The notes under the pieces: model-generated
Databases searched by the model: none
The model's input: only the letters and a program-made list of their open reading frames with translations
What the model was told of the DNA's origin: nothing
Position numbers and translations under genes: made by a program
Shown here: in pieces, positions 1 through 8,804 of the stretch
How positions within the stretch are numbered: the stretch's first letter is position 1
Layout: each line of letters begins with the position of its first letter
Assembly: GCF_004681965.1 (NCBI RefSeq)
Contig: NZ_SMLL01000001.1
Coordinates: forward strand, 744,001 to 808,000
DNA from: Ramlibacter rhizophilus
GTDB lineage: Bacteria; Pseudomonadota; Gammaproteobacteria; Burkholderiales; Burkholderiaceae_C
Direction: 5' to 3'
Length of the DNA: 64,000 bases

Positions 1-53
1 TGCAAAGCGACAGCGCGATGGGGCCGGAGCAGTACGACATCGTGCTGCTCTAG
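1..53 (+). CDS. 3' end of an unidentified gene (partial)
   Basis: An open frame enters from the left edge in frame 3 and ends at a TAG at 51-53. The last residues read ...MGPEQYDIVLL. It is too short to assign a family. The only support is an open frame with ordinary GC-rich codons and a stop shortly before the convergent glycosyltransferase gene ends at 101. It may equally be chance. Confidence 0.35.
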   Translation, partial: QSDSAMGPEQYDIVLL

Positions 54-100
54 GCATCGCGCTCGCCTCCGCCCGTCCGCCAGCGCAGCGCGGTGGCCGG

Positions 101-1198
101 TCAGGGGCGACGATGGGCCGTGCGCGGGCGGCGGGCGACGATGTCGCGGTAGATCTCGCGGTAGCTCTGGGCGACGTCGGTCCAGCTGCGCACGGTGAGC
201 GACGCCACGGGGTCGCGGTTCAGCCAGTCGTTGCAGCACGCGGCCCAGCGCGCAACGGGGGCGTCCAGCGACAGCACCGACCCGTTCGAGTCCGGCACAT
301 CGGCGGCGGCGCCGCAGCGGTCGGACACGACGACCGGCACGCCACTGGCCAGCGCCTCGGCGATCACCATGCCGTAGGCCTCGCTTCGGGCCGGATGCAC
401 CAGCAGGTCCATCGCGGCGTAGTACGGACGGCTGTCGGTCCAGCCCAGGCAGCGGGCGCGGACGCCGGCCGCGCGGCACAGGGGTTCGACCTGCGCCGCT
501 TGCGGGCCGATGATGAGGAGTTCCAGGGCGGGGCGGGTGCGTGCCAGCTCGGAGGCGACCTCCAGCAGGTGCGGCAGGCCCTTTCGCTCCCACTCGTGCC
601 CGACGAAGCCGATCACGCCGCCGTCCGCGGGTGCGCGCCGCGGGGGACGTTTCGCCGGCGCCTGCACGCCGGGCGGAATCGGTGCGCTGATCGCGCGGGC
701 CGCTGCGGGGTGGCGGCGGGCCAGCACCGATTGAAGGGTGTGCGAGACCGGCACGACGCAGGGCGGGCCGCCGCGGCCGCCGTGGATCTCGCGCTGCTCC
801 ATCCAGCGGTAGGCCGCGATCCGCGGCGACAGGCGCGCCGCCCAGGGCAGCTCACGCGCGCTGGTGAACGGGTCGCTGTGGAGGGTGGTGACGTGGTGTA
901 CGCCGGTGCGCTCGTGGCTGTGGATCACGGGATGCGGTCCATCCAGGCCAGCGATCGTCCGGTGAACCTGGCGCGAGAACATCAGGTAGGCCAGCCAGCG
1001 AGGCCGGGACAGGCGTCGGCCGCATTCGACCACCTCGATGCCCGGATGCTCGGGGGGCTCCGCACGGGTTTCGCACACGACCAGCACCCGCTCGCCCAGG
1101 CGCGCCAGTTCGTGGCACAGGTGCCAGACGTAGCCCTCCATGCCACCGACCCGGCCGAAGCGGCGCACCACCTGCACGACAGGAGCCTGGAGCGGCAT
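101..1198 (-). CDS. Glycosyltransferase family 4/1 (GT-B), lipopolysaccharide type
   Basis: A 365-residue retaining glycosyltransferase of GT-B fold that probably adds a sugar to the LPS core or O-antigen at the cytoplasmic face. The N-terminal domain has the GT4-type glycine-rich acceptor loop (RVGGMEG, about residues 17-23). The C-terminal domain has the donor-site R-K pair (HEWERKGLPHLLE, near 212-224) and the E-x7-E motif (SEAYGMVIAEALASG, near 293-307), which binds the nucleotide-sugar diphosphate. The ATG at 1198 overlaps the stop of the upstream ligase-like gene by one base (TGATG); a GTG one codon earlier is possible. It is the last gene of the galE-msbA-ligase operon, which supports an LPS role. 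The exact sugar and acceptor cannot be read from the sequence. Confidence 0.85.
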   Translation of the reverse strand: MPLQAPVVQVVRRFGRVGGMEGYVWHLCHELARLGERVLVVCETRAEPPEHPGIEVVECGRRLSRPRWLAYLMFSRQVHRTIAGLDGPHPVIHSHERTGVHHVTTLHSDPFTSARELPWAARLSPRIAAYRWMEQREIHGGRGGPPCVVPVSHTLQSVLARRHPAAARAISAPIPPGVQAPAKRPPRRAPADGGVIGFVGHEWERKGLPHLLEVASELARTRPALELLIIGPQAAQVEPLCRAAGVRARCLGWTDSRPYYAAMDLLVHPARSEAYGMVIAEALASGVPVVVSDRCGAAADVPDSNGSVLSLDAPVARWAACCNDWLNRDPVASLTVRSWTDVAQSYREIYRDIVARRPRTAHRRP

Positions 1199-2418
1199 CA
1201 CGCTTCGCGCGTCCGGGCCAGCAGCCAGCTCAAGACCGCGGCGTAGTAATGGCCTTCGATGAAGTCCCGCAGCAGGGAGTTGAACAGGCAGCCGATGGCG
1301 AACGCCACCACCAGGCCCAGCAGGGCGTGGCGGTCAGGGCGCGACCCTGGCTGCCGCAGCGGTGCGGCGACCCAGGCGAGGAACAGCGCGAATCCGACCG
1401 CGCCGGTGGCGATGAGCTGCATCAGGTACTCGTTGTGCGGGTTGTCCAGGCGCACCCAGAACTCGTCCTGGTGGTGCCGCCCGGACGGTTGGGCGTGCAG
1501 GCGCTCGAGCGTGACCTCGGCATGCCGTTCGGCCACCCGCGTATGGCCGACGCCCGTCAGGCCATGCTCGCGCGCCATCGCGAGCGCGGTGAGCGCCAGT
1601 TGCACGCGGATATCGGTCGAGCTCAGGGCGGTTCCGTCGAGTTGCGCCGAGCCCGTCCAGGTTTCGGCGGCACGTTCCCGCACCTTGGGCGACGCGACCG
1701 CCAGGACCGCCACGGCGAGCAGCACCGCCAGGGCCGTGGGCAGCCGCCGTCCACGCGGGGCCTGCAGGACGGCCGCCAGGGCGAGCAGCGCCAGCAGGAC
1801 GATGTGGCCGGTGCGCCCGCCGATGGCGAACAGCACCGTCAGCGCCAGGAAACCCGCGCCCAGGCGCCACAGCCAGGGGCGGGACCGCGCGGGGGCGAGC
1901 ACCAGCATCAGGAAGGCGCTGGTGGCCAGGGTCCAGCCCGCCGAAATCCGCCGGGGGCCGATCTCGACGGCCAGGGGCGGGTAGGCCAGGGCCACCCAGT
2001 GCAGCGCAGCCCACACGAGGACCCCGGCCACGAGGCCCTGCAGGAAGGGCTCGCGCGCCCGTCCGTGCAGCAGGGGAATCAGCAGCAGCGGCAGCAGCAG
2101 CTCGTGATACCGGTTGACGGCTTCGATCGCCTCGCGCCAGGCGAAGCCGCTCGTCCAAACGGTGTGAAGGGTCGTCCAGGCGAAAAGCGCCACGCCGATC
2201 GCCACCACCGGGTTGCGCCAGGCGGGCTTGAACGCGAGGCGGGGATACAGCGCGACTGCGGCGACGAGCAGCAGGGCCAGGGTGATGGAGACCCCGGCCG
2301 GCCCCATCGGCAGGAAGAAGCCGAAGGCCGCGACCACGGGTGCGAGCATCCATCGCTCGATGAAGGTGCCGCCCTGGTCCGCTCGGGTGGCCAGGGTGCC
2401 GTCGGTGCCCGCCATCAT
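1198..2418 (-). CDS. O-antigen ligase-like polytopic membrane protein (Wzy/WaaL type)
   Basis: A 406-residue inner-membrane protein with roughly ten hydrophobic segments and one long periplasmic stretch in the second half, the usual architecture of the O-antigen ligase/polymerase family. Such enzymes transfer undecaprenyl-linked glycan to lipid A-core in the periplasm. The segment with HAEVTLERLHAQP followed by DNPHNEYLMQLIATG carries the conserved H-N-x-Y/F-L motif typical of the family. The ATG at 2418 overlaps the msbA stop (ATGA). The open frame continues 172 codons further upstream, but that part is an out-of-frame shadow of msbA (Arg/Pro/Gly-rich) and is not coding. Ligase versus polymerase cannot be separated from sequence; the msbA neighbour favours ligase. 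Confidence 0.8.
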   Translation of the reverse strand: MMAGTDGTLATRADQGGTFIERWMLAPVVAAFGFFLPMGPAGVSITLALLLVAAVALYPRLAFKPAWRNPVVAIGVALFAWTTLHTVWTSGFAWREAIEAVNRYHELLLPLLLIPLLHGRAREPFLQGLVAGVLVWAALHWVALAYPPLAVEIGPRRISAGWTLATSAFLMLVLAPARSRPWLWRLGAGFLALTVLFAIGGRTGHIVLLALLALAAVLQAPRGRRLPTALAVLLAVAVLAVASPKVRERAAETWTGSAQLDGTALSSTDIRVQLALTALAMAREHGLTGVGHTRVAERHAEVTLERLHAQPSGRHHQDEFWVRLDNPHNEYLMQLIATGAVGFALFLAWVAAPLRQPGSRPDRHALLGLVVAFAIGCLFNSLLRDFIEGHYYAAVLSWLLARTREA

Positions 2419-4142
2419 TCGGCCCCCGACTGGAGCGCGTGCAAACGGGCGTAGAGCCCACCGCGCGCGAGCAGCTGGGCGTGCGTTCCGGTTTCGGCGA
2501 GGCGCCCCTGTTCCAGCACCACGATGCGGTCGGCATGCTCGATGGTCGAGAGGCGGTGGGCGATGATGAGGGTGGTGCGGCCCGCCATCAGCCTTTGCAG
2601 GGCCTCCTGCACCAGGCGCTCCGAGGCCGCGTCGAGCGCCGAGGTGGCTTCGTCCAGGATGAGGATGGGCGCATCCTTGTACAGCGCGCGGGCGATGGCC
2701 AGGCGCTGGCGCTGGCCGCCGGACAGTTCGGTGGCGTTGTGGCCGGCCACGGTGTCCAGGCCCCGGGGCAGGGACGCGACGAGGGCGTCCAGGTTGGCGC
2801 CGCGCACGCACTGCTCCATGCGCGCCATGTCCACGGGGCTTCCCATGGCGATGTTGGCCGCCAGCGTGTCGTTGAACATCACCACGTCCTGGCTGACCAG
2901 GGCGAACTGCGCCCGCAAGGACCGCAGGCGCCACCGGGCGACGTCGACCCCATCCAGCAGCACCTGGCCGCTGTCGGGCGAGATGAAGCGCGGCAGCAGG
3001 TTGACCAGGGTGCTCTTGCCCGACCCGGAGGGCCCCACCAGGGCCACGACCTGGCCGGGCTCGACCGTGAGGCTGAAGCGGTCGAGGGCGGACGGTCCGT
3101 CCTCGCGGTAGCGCACGCTGACCTCGCGCAGTTCGATGTGTCCGCGCGAACGGGCGGATTCGAACACGCCGTCCACTTCGGCCGGCACGTGCTCCAGCAG
3201 GTCGACCGCGCGCTGCACCGCCGCCATGCCGCGCGAGACGGGGTTGGCGGCGTCGGACAGTCGCTTGATGGGCGAGATCAGCATGAGCATCGCGGTGATG
3301 AAGGATGCGAAGGTGCCGACCGTCACGCCGTTATTGCTTTGCCACAGGGCGATGCACACCACGACGGACAGCGCCGCCGCAGCCAGCATCTGGGTGAGCG
3401 GGTTCACCGCCGCGGTGGTGATGGCCGCCTTCAGGGCCAGCCGCCGCAGCGCCATCCCGAGGCCTTCGAACCGGTCCGACTGGGCCTGCTGCGCGCCGTG
3501 CAGGCGCACCACCCGGCTGGCCAGGACGTTCTCCTCGACCACGTAGGCCAGGTCGTTGGTCGCGGTCTGTGTGCTGCGGGCGATGCGGTAGAGGCGCCGC
3601 GAGACCGTGCGCATGATCCAGGCCACCCCGGGCGCCACCATGAACACGACCAGGGTGAGCTGCCAGTTCAGGTACAGCAGGTAGGCCAGCAGGGCCAGCA
3701 GGGCCAGGCTGTCCTTGACCACGCCCAGCACGGTGTTGACCAGCAGGGTCAGGCCGTTCTGGATTTCATACACGAGCGTGTTGGACAGCGCGGTGGCGTT
3801 CTGCTCTGCGAACAGCTGCAGGCGCGCATCGAGGAGGCGGGCGAACATGGCCTTGCGCAGCTTGATCAGGCCGTCCTGGGTGATGCGCGAGAGGGTCACC
3901 TCGGAGATGAAGCCGAACAGCCCGCGCACCGCGAACAGCCCGAGCAGGCTGGCCGGCACCAGCCACAGGTCCAGGCCCTGGGCAGAGAAGCCGCGGTCCA
4001 GCAAGGGCTTGATCAGCGCGGGGATCAGCGGCTCGGTCGCCGCGGCCACCGCAGTCGCAAACACGGCCAGGGCCCAGTAGCGCTTGGAGCCGGAGAAGTA
4101 GCCCGCCAGCCAGCGGATCTTCGAGAACTCGATCACCCTCAC
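2415..4142 (-). CDS. msbA: Lipid A export ABC transporter MsbA
   Basis: A half-transporter of 575 residues that flips lipid A-core across the inner membrane. The N-terminal half (about 1-310) holds six membrane spans; the C-terminal half is the nucleotide-binding domain with Walker A GPSGSGKST (near 370), signature [15 protein letters not shown], Walker B ILILDEATSALD and the H-loop in IIAHRLSTI. Length and order match MsbA. The GTG at 4142 is the preferred start because it overlaps the galE stop as GTGA, the coupling seen throughout this operon; the frame could extend 13 codons further but that would overlap galE more deeply. The downstream ligase-like gene overlaps by four bases, so the three are probably translated together. 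Confidence 0.93.
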   Translation of the reverse strand: MRVIEFSKIRWLAGYFSGSKRYWALAVFATAVAAATEPLIPALIKPLLDRGFSAQGLDLWLVPASLLGLFAVRGLFGFISEVTLSRITQDGLIKLRKAMFARLLDARLQLFAEQNATALSNTLVYEIQNGLTLLVNTVLGVVKDSLALLALLAYLLYLNWQLTLVVFMVAPGVAWIMRTVSRRLYRIARSTQTATNDLAYVVEENVLASRVVRLHGAQQAQSDRFEGLGMALRRLALKAAITTAAVNPLTQMLAAAALSVVVCIALWQSNNGVTVGTFASFITAMLMLISPIKRLSDAANPVSRGMAAVQRAVDLLEHVPAEVDGVFESARSRGHIELREVSVRYREDGPSALDRFSLTVEPGQVVALVGPSGSGKSTLVNLLPRFISPDSGQVLLDGVDVARWRLRSLRAQFALVSQDVVMFNDTLAANIAMGSPVDMARMEQCVRGANLDALVASLPRGLDTVAGHNATELSGGQRQRLAIARALYKDAPILILDEATSALDAASERLVQEALQRLMAGRTTLIIAHRLSTIEHADRIVVLEQGRLAETGTHAQLLARGGLYARLHALQSGAE

Positions 4143-5143
4143 TGAGCTGGTGCGGCCAGCCGCCGCATCCGCTGCTCCCATTGCCAGGCGTGGGCGATGA
4201 TGGTGTCCAGGTCTTCCAGCTGCGGCGTCCAGCCCAGCTCCTGGCGCGCGCGCCGGGCATCGGCCACCAGCACCGGGGGGTCTCCGGCACGGGGCGGATC
4301 GTCACGCAGGGGAATGGGATGGCCGGTGACGCGGCGCGCGGCCTCGATCACCTCGTTGACCGAGTGGCCCAGGCCGTTGCCCAGGTTGTAGACGGCGCTG
4401 CGCGCGCCGGCCTGCAGCGCCTGCAGCGCGAGCAGGTGCGCGGCGCACAGGTCCTGCACGTGGATGTAGTCGCGCACGCAGGAGCCGTCGGGCGTGGCGT
4501 GCTGCGAGCCGAACCGGGAGATGAAGGGCCGGCGGCCCGAGGCCACCTGCAGCACCAGGGGGATGAGGTGCGTCTCCGGGTCGTGGCGCTCGCCGATGCT
4601 GCCGTCCGGATGGGCCCCCGCGGCGTTGAAGTAACGCAGCGAGATGGACCGCAGCCCGTGCGCGGCGTCGTAGTCCTGCAGCAGGTGCTCCACGGCCAGC
4701 TTGCTGTGGCCGTAGGGATTGATGGGGAGGGTGGGATGCGTCTCGGGGATGGGCACTTCCACCGGGTTGCCGTAGGTCGCGGCCGTGGACGAGAAGATGA
4801 ACTGCCGCACCCCATGTTCGAGCATGGTGTCGAGCAGCGACAGCGTCTGCACCAGGTTGTTGCGCCAGTACTTGGCCGGCTGCTGCATGGATTCGCCCAC
4901 CAGGCTGGAGGCCGCGAAGTGCATCACCACCTGCGGCTGGTACCTGCGGAAGATCTCGCCCATGAACGCGGCGTCGCCGATGTCGCCCCGGTGCAGTTCG
5001 TCGGCTTGCACGGCGTCGGCATGGCCGGTGGCGAGGTTGTCCACCACCACGGGCCGCAGGCCTTGGTCACGCAGCATGCGCACCATGTGCGAGCCAATGT
5101 AGCCGGCGCCGCCGGCGACGACGACGGAAGTCGGTTGAGGCAT
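4139..5143 (-). CDS. galE: UDP-glucose 4-epimerase
   Basis: A 334-residue short-chain dehydrogenase/reductase of the extended class that interconverts UDP-glucose and UDP-galactose with bound NAD. The Rossmann motif GGAGYIGSH is at the N-terminus (near 10-18), the catalytic Ser lies in FSSTAATYG and the Tyr/Lys pair in YGHSKLAVE (near residue 147). It is the first gene of the minus-strand LPS operon and supplies galactose donors for the downstream glycosyltransferases. The ATG at 5143 is chosen; a TTG five codons earlier gives no better ribosome site. The region to the divergent gene at 5250 must contain the promoters for both operons, but no convincing motif stands out. Confidence 0.93.
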   Translation of the reverse strand: MPQPTSVVVAGGAGYIGSHMVRMLRDQGLRPVVVDNLATGHADAVQADELHRGDIGDAAFMGEIFRRYQPQVVMHFAASSLVGESMQQPAKYWRNNLVQTLSLLDTMLEHGVRQFIFSSTAATYGNPVEVPIPETHPTLPINPYGHSKLAVEHLLQDYDAAHGLRSISLRYFNAAGAHPDGSIGERHDPETHLIPLVLQVASGRRPFISRFGSQHATPDGSCVRDYIHVQDLCAAHLLALQALQAGARSAVYNLGNGLGHSVNEVIEAARRVTGHPIPLRDDPPRAGDPPVLVADARRARQELGWTPQLEDLDTIIAHAWQWEQRMRRLAAPAQ

Positions 5144-5249
5144 GGGGGGTGGGTGCAATAATCGAGCGGTTTACCGAGGCGGGATTATGCCCCTGGCATG
5201 CATCGCCCCCGGCCTGCCACGGGCCACCGAACGCCAGCACCACGGGGCC

Positions 5250-6059
5250 ATGAACCGCCTGTCCATCACGATCATCACCAGGAACGAAGCGGCCAATATT
5301 TCGGAATGTGTGCGGTCCTGCCGCTTCGCCGACGAGGTCGTCGTGGTCGATTGCGGCAGCACCGACCGGACCGTGGAGCTGGCTCGCGCCGAGGGCGCGC
5401 AGGTGCACGAGATGGACTGGGCCGGCGACGGCCCGCAGAAGAACCGCGCCATCGACCGCGCCAGCGGCGACTGGTTCTTCTCGCTCGATGCCGACGAGCG
5501 CATCACGCCGGAGCTGGCCCGCGAGATCCGCGCGGCCATCGAGCAGGGCGAGGCGGACGGCTACCGTGTCCCGCGCCTGTCCATGTTCGCCGGCCGCTTC
5601 ATCCGGCACGGCGGCTGGCGTCCCGACTACACCGAGCGCCTGGCGCGCCGGGGCCGGGCCCGCTACACCGACCACCTGCTGCATGCGCGCCTGGCCATCC
5701 AGGGCCGCACCGGCACGCTGCGCGAATCCATCGTCCACTACAGCTATCCGACGCTGGACAGCGTGGTGGACAAGCTCGGCCGCTACTCCAGCGCGGGGGC
5801 GCTGGACATGCGCCAGCGCGGCCGGCGCGGCTCCTTCGGCCGGGCAGTGGGCCACGGGGCCTGGGCCTTCATCCGCACCTATTTGCTGCGCCTGGGCTTC
5901 CTGGACGGCCGCTGGGGCTTCATGCTCGCGGTCTTCAATGCCGAGACCACCTACTACCGATACCTCAAGCTCTGGTTGATGGACCCCGCGCCCCACGGCG
6001 CGGGGAACAAAAGCCAGAATGGCAAGAACGAACCCAGCAGGAAGGAGAAACAAGCATGA
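5250..6059 (+). CDS. Glycosyltransferase family 2, LPS core type (WaaE/KdtX-like)
   Basis: A 269-residue GT-A glycosyltransferase. The N-terminus LSITIITRNEAANI and the metal/nucleotide motif SLDADERI (near residue 80) are typical of the family 2 group that adds glucose or heptose to the LPS inner core (WaaE, LpsC/KdtX). The Asp in VVVDCGSTDRTVE also matches. It runs divergently from galE and its stop overlaps the tolB start as ATGA, so it heads the tolB-pal transcript. The frame is open 36 codons upstream of the chosen ATG, but those codons lack family similarity. The exact sugar donor is not readable. Confidence 0.85.
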   Translation: MNRLSITIITRNEAANISECVRSCRFADEVVVVDCGSTDRTVELARAEGAQVHEMDWAGDGPQKNRAIDRASGDWFFSLDADERITPELAREIRAAIEQGEADGYRVPRLSMFAGRFIRHGGWRPDYTERLARRGRARYTDHLLHARLAIQGRTGTLRESIVHYSYPTLDSVVDKLGRYSSAGALDMRQRGRRGSFGRAVGHGAWAFIRTYLLRLGFLDGRWGFMLAVFNAETTYYRYLKLWLMDPAPHGAGNKSQNGKNEPSRKEKQA

Positions 6060-7342
6060 CTTTTGCGCCCATGTGGTGCCGGCGGAAGGTGCTGTCCATG
6101 ATGGCGGCCAGCGCCCTGGCCGGGCCCGCGGTGGCCCAGTTCCGCGTCGAGGTGACCGGGGTCGGCCTGACCCAGGTGCCCATTGCCATCGCGCCGTTCC
6201 GCGGCGAAGGCGAGGCGCCGCAGCAGATCTCTTCGGTGGTGCGCGCCGACCTGGAGCGAAGCGGGCAGTTCCGCTCGGTGCCCACCGGCCCCGGCACTCT
6301 GGACGAGACCTCGCGGCCCGACCTTGCGCCGCTGCGCCAGGGCGGCGCCGACGCACTGACCACCGGCAGCGTCACGCGCCTGGCCGACGGCCGCTGGGAC
6401 GTGCGCTTTCGCCTCTGGGATGCCGTGCGCGGCCAGGACCTCGGAGGCCAGAGCTTCGCCGTCGCGCAGGGTGACCTGCGCCTGGCGGCCCACCGCATCT
6501 CCGACTACATCTACGAGAAGCTCACCGGCGAGCGCGGCGTCTTCTCCACCCGCATCGCCTACGTCACCAAGAACGGCAATCGCTACAACCTTTGGGTGGC
6601 CGATGCCGATGGCGAGAACGCCCAGTCGGCCCTGGCCAGCCCGGAGCCCATCATCTCGCCGGCCTGGTCGCCCAACGGGTCGCAGGTGGCCTACGTGTCC
6701 TTCGAGTCGCGCAAGCCTGTCGTCTATGTGCACGACGTGTCCACCGGCCGTCGCCGCCTGCTGGCCAACTTCCGCGGCTCCAACAGCGCCCCGGCCTGGT
6801 CGCCCAACGGGCGTTCGCTGGCGGTCACGCTCAGTCGCGAAGGGGGCTCGCAGCTCTACACCATCGACGCCAACGGGGGCGAGCCCAATCGGCTCCTGCA
6901 GTCCAGTGGCATCGACACCGAGCCGGTCTACTCGGCCGACGGCAAGCTCGTCTATTTCGTGAGTGACCGGGGTGGCTCGCCGCAGATCTACCGCGTCCCC
7001 AGCGCCGGCGGCAGCGTCGAGCGCGTCACCTTTACCGGCAGTTACAACATCTCCCCCACCGTGAGTCCCGATGGCCGGTGGCTGGCCTACATTTCGCGCG
7101 TTGGCGGCGCTTACAAATTGCACGTGATGGAGCTCGCGACGGGCAACGCCACCGCGATCACGGACACCACCGCGGACGAAAGTCCCAGCTTCGCGCCCAA
7201 TGGCAAGCTCATCGTCTATGCCACCCGGCAAGGCGGCCGCGAGGCCCTCATGACGAGCACGCTCGACGGCAAGATCAAGGCCCGCCTGGCCGGGCAGGGC
7301 GGTGACCTGCGCGAGCCGGACTGGGGTCCGTACCCGCGCTGA
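6056..7342 (+). CDS. tolB: Tol-Pal system beta-propeller protein TolB
   Basis: A periplasmic protein of 428 residues that links Pal to the TolQRA motor and helps outer-membrane constriction at division. An N-terminal signal peptide (CRRKVLSMMAASALAGPAVAQ) contains twin arginines and may be Tat-like. The TolB N-terminal domain follows (QVPIAIAPFRGEG), then five to six propeller blades with repeated motifs such as SPAWSPNGSQVAYVS, APAWSPNGRSLAVTL and SPTVSPDGRWLAYIS. The ATG overlaps the preceding glycosyltransferase stop by four bases. Pal and CpoB follow in the usual order, but tolQ, tolR and tolA are not upstream. Confidence 0.95.
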   Translation: MTFAPMWCRRKVLSMMAASALAGPAVAQFRVEVTGVGLTQVPIAIAPFRGEGEAPQQISSVVRADLERSGQFRSVPTGPGTLDETSRPDLAPLRQGGADALTTGSVTRLADGRWDVRFRLWDAVRGQDLGGQSFAVAQGDLRLAAHRISDYIYEKLTGERGVFSTRIAYVTKNGNRYNLWVADADGENAQSALASPEPIISPAWSPNGSQVAYVSFESRKPVVYVHDVSTGRRRLLANFRGSNSAPAWSPNGRSLAVTLSREGGSQLYTIDANGGEPNRLLQSSGIDTEPVYSADGKLVYFVSDRGGSPQIYRVPSAGGSVERVTFTGSYNISPTVSPDGRWLAYISRVGGAYKLHVMELATGNATAITDTTADESPSFAPNGKLIVYATRQGGREALMTSTLDGKIKARLAGQGGDLREPDWGPYPR

Positions 7343-7395
7343 ACACCCGATCGATCCAGATTCCACATCATTCACATCACAAGGAGTCAGTTCCA

Positions 7396-7956
7396 ATGAA
7401 GAAGCATCTCTGGGGCACCGTCGTGCTCGCCGCCGCGCTGGCGGGCTGCGGGTCCAGCGTCAAGCTCGAGGACGTCCCGGTCGTCGACCGCACCGCCACC
7501 CCGGGCGGTGGCGCAGGCTCCACCGTGCCCGGTGGCGGTGCGGCGGTCGATCCCAACGCCGCCGCGCAAAGCCGCGTCGCGCCGGTGGCCGCGGATGAAG
7601 TCGGCAGGCAGGCGCCCGGGCCCGTGGGCGTGGGCCGGGTCATCCTCTTCGACTACGACAGCTTCGTCATCAAGCCCGAGTTCCAGCCGCTGGTCGAGGC
7701 GCATGCCAAGTACCTCAAGGCCAACAACGGCCGGCGCATGACCATCGAAGGCCACACCGACGAGCGCGGCGGCCGCGAATACAACCTGGCGCTGGGCCAG
7801 AAGCGCGCCGAGGCCGTGCGCCGCGCGCTGGTGCTGCTCGGCGTGGCCGACAGCCAGCTGGAGCCGGTGAGCTTCGGCGAGGAGAAGCCCGCCGAGGCCG
7901 GCACCGAGGAATCGTCCTGGGCGCGCAATCGCCGCGCCGAACTGGCGTACCGCTGA
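7396..7956 (+). CDS. pal: Peptidoglycan-associated lipoprotein Pal
   Basis: A 186-residue outer-membrane lipoprotein. The lipobox LAGC places the lipidated Cys at residue 18. A flexible Gly/Pro/Ala segment is followed by an OmpA-like peptidoglycan-binding domain (VILFDYDSFVIKPEF through GHTDERGGREYNLALGQKRA to NRRAELAYR). The Asp and Arg of the TDERG...LGQKRA region are the usual meso-DAP contacts. A clear ribosome site (aaggag) lies upstream. The gene lies 53 bases after tolB and its stop overlaps the cpoB start (TGATG). Confidence 0.96.
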   Translation: MKKHLWGTVVLAAALAGCGSSVKLEDVPVVDRTATPGGGAGSTVPGGGAAVDPNAAAQSRVAPVAADEVGRQAPGPVGVGRVILFDYDSFVIKPEFQPLVEAHAKYLKANNGRRMTIEGHTDERGGREYNLALGQKRAEAVRRALVLLGVADSQLEPVSFGEEKPAEAGTEESSWARNRRAELAYR

Positions 7957-8804
7957 TGAACGCGCCGCGTGCACTCCTGTCCGCCGTGGCCCTCGGCGCG
8001 GCGATGCTGGCGTCCCCCGTGGCGCAGGCGCAGCTGTTCGGCGGCGACGACGAGGCGCGCCGCGCCATCCTCGAGCTGCGCCAGCGCGTCGACGCGCAGC
8101 GCGTGCAGATCGAGCAGCAGGCCGCGCAGCAGGCCGAGCTGATGCGCCGTGCCAACGAGGAGACCTCCCAGCTGCGGCGCAGCCTGCTGGACCTGCAGGC
8201 GCAGATCGAGACCTTGCGCGGCGAGCTCGCAGGCCTGCGCGGCAACGACGAACAGCTCGCACGCAGCGTCTCCGACCTGCAGCGCCTGCAGAAGGACCTG
8301 GCCGTGGCCATCGAGGAGCGGCTGCGCCGCTTCGAGCCCGCGCAGGTCTCCATGGACGGCCGTCAGTTCACGGCGCAGCCGCAGGAGCAGCAGGCCTTCG
8401 ATGCCGCCCTGGCGACCTTCCGCCGCGGCGAGTTCCCGCAGGCGCAGGCGGCCTTCTCGTCCTTCGTCCAGCGCTATCCGCAAAGCGGCTACTACCCGGC
8501 GGCGCTCTTCTGGCTGGGCAATGCGCAGTACGGCACGCGCGACTGCCAGGGTGCGATCGGCAACTTCCGCACCATGCTGCAGAACGCGCCCGACCACCCG
8601 CGCGCGCCCGAGGCGGTGCTCTCCATCGCCAACTGCCAGCTGGAACTGAAGGACGTGCCCGCCGCGCGCCGCACCCTGGAAGACCTGGTGACGGCCTATC
8701 CCGGCTCCGAGGCGGCCAACGCCGCCCGTGACCGGCTGGCCCGCCTGCCCGCGGCCGAGCCGGCCCGCGCGGACACCCGCCCCACCGAACAGCGTCGGCG
8801 GTGA
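7956..8804 (+). CDS. cpoB: Cell division coordinator CpoB (YbgF)
   Basis: A periplasmic protein of 282 residues that couples outer-membrane constriction with peptidoglycan synthesis. It has a signal peptide ending in SPVAQA, a coiled-coil segment (about 35-120, rich in E/Q/R heptads such as RQRVDAQRVQIEQQAAQQ), which forms the YbgF trimer, and a C-terminal run of TPR-like repeats (AFDAALATFRRGEFPQAQAAF, YYPAALFWLGNAQYG, APEAVLSIANCQLEL). It follows pal by one-base overlap, the standard tol-pal order, and is itself overlapped by tcdA (GTGA). Confidence 0.93.
   Translation: MNAPRALLSAVALGAAMLASPVAQAQLFGGDDEARRAILELRQRVDAQRVQIEQQAAQQAELMRRANEETSQLRRSLLDLQAQIETLRGELAGLRGNDEQLARSVSDLQRLQKDLAVAIEERLRRFEPAQVSMDGRQFTAQPQEQQAFDAALATFRRGEFPQAQAAFSSFVQRYPQSGYYPAALFWLGNAQYGTRDCQGAIGNFRTMLQNAPDHPRAPEAVLSIANCQLELKDVPAARRTLEDLVTAYPGSEAANAARDRLARLPAAEPARADTRPTEQRRR

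Noticed and set aside
2419-2934. N-terminal extension of the O-antigen ligase-like frame
   Set aside because: It overlaps the conserved nucleotide-binding domain of msbA out of frame and has Arg/Pro/Gly-rich shadow composition; the ATGA at 2415-2418 marks the real start.
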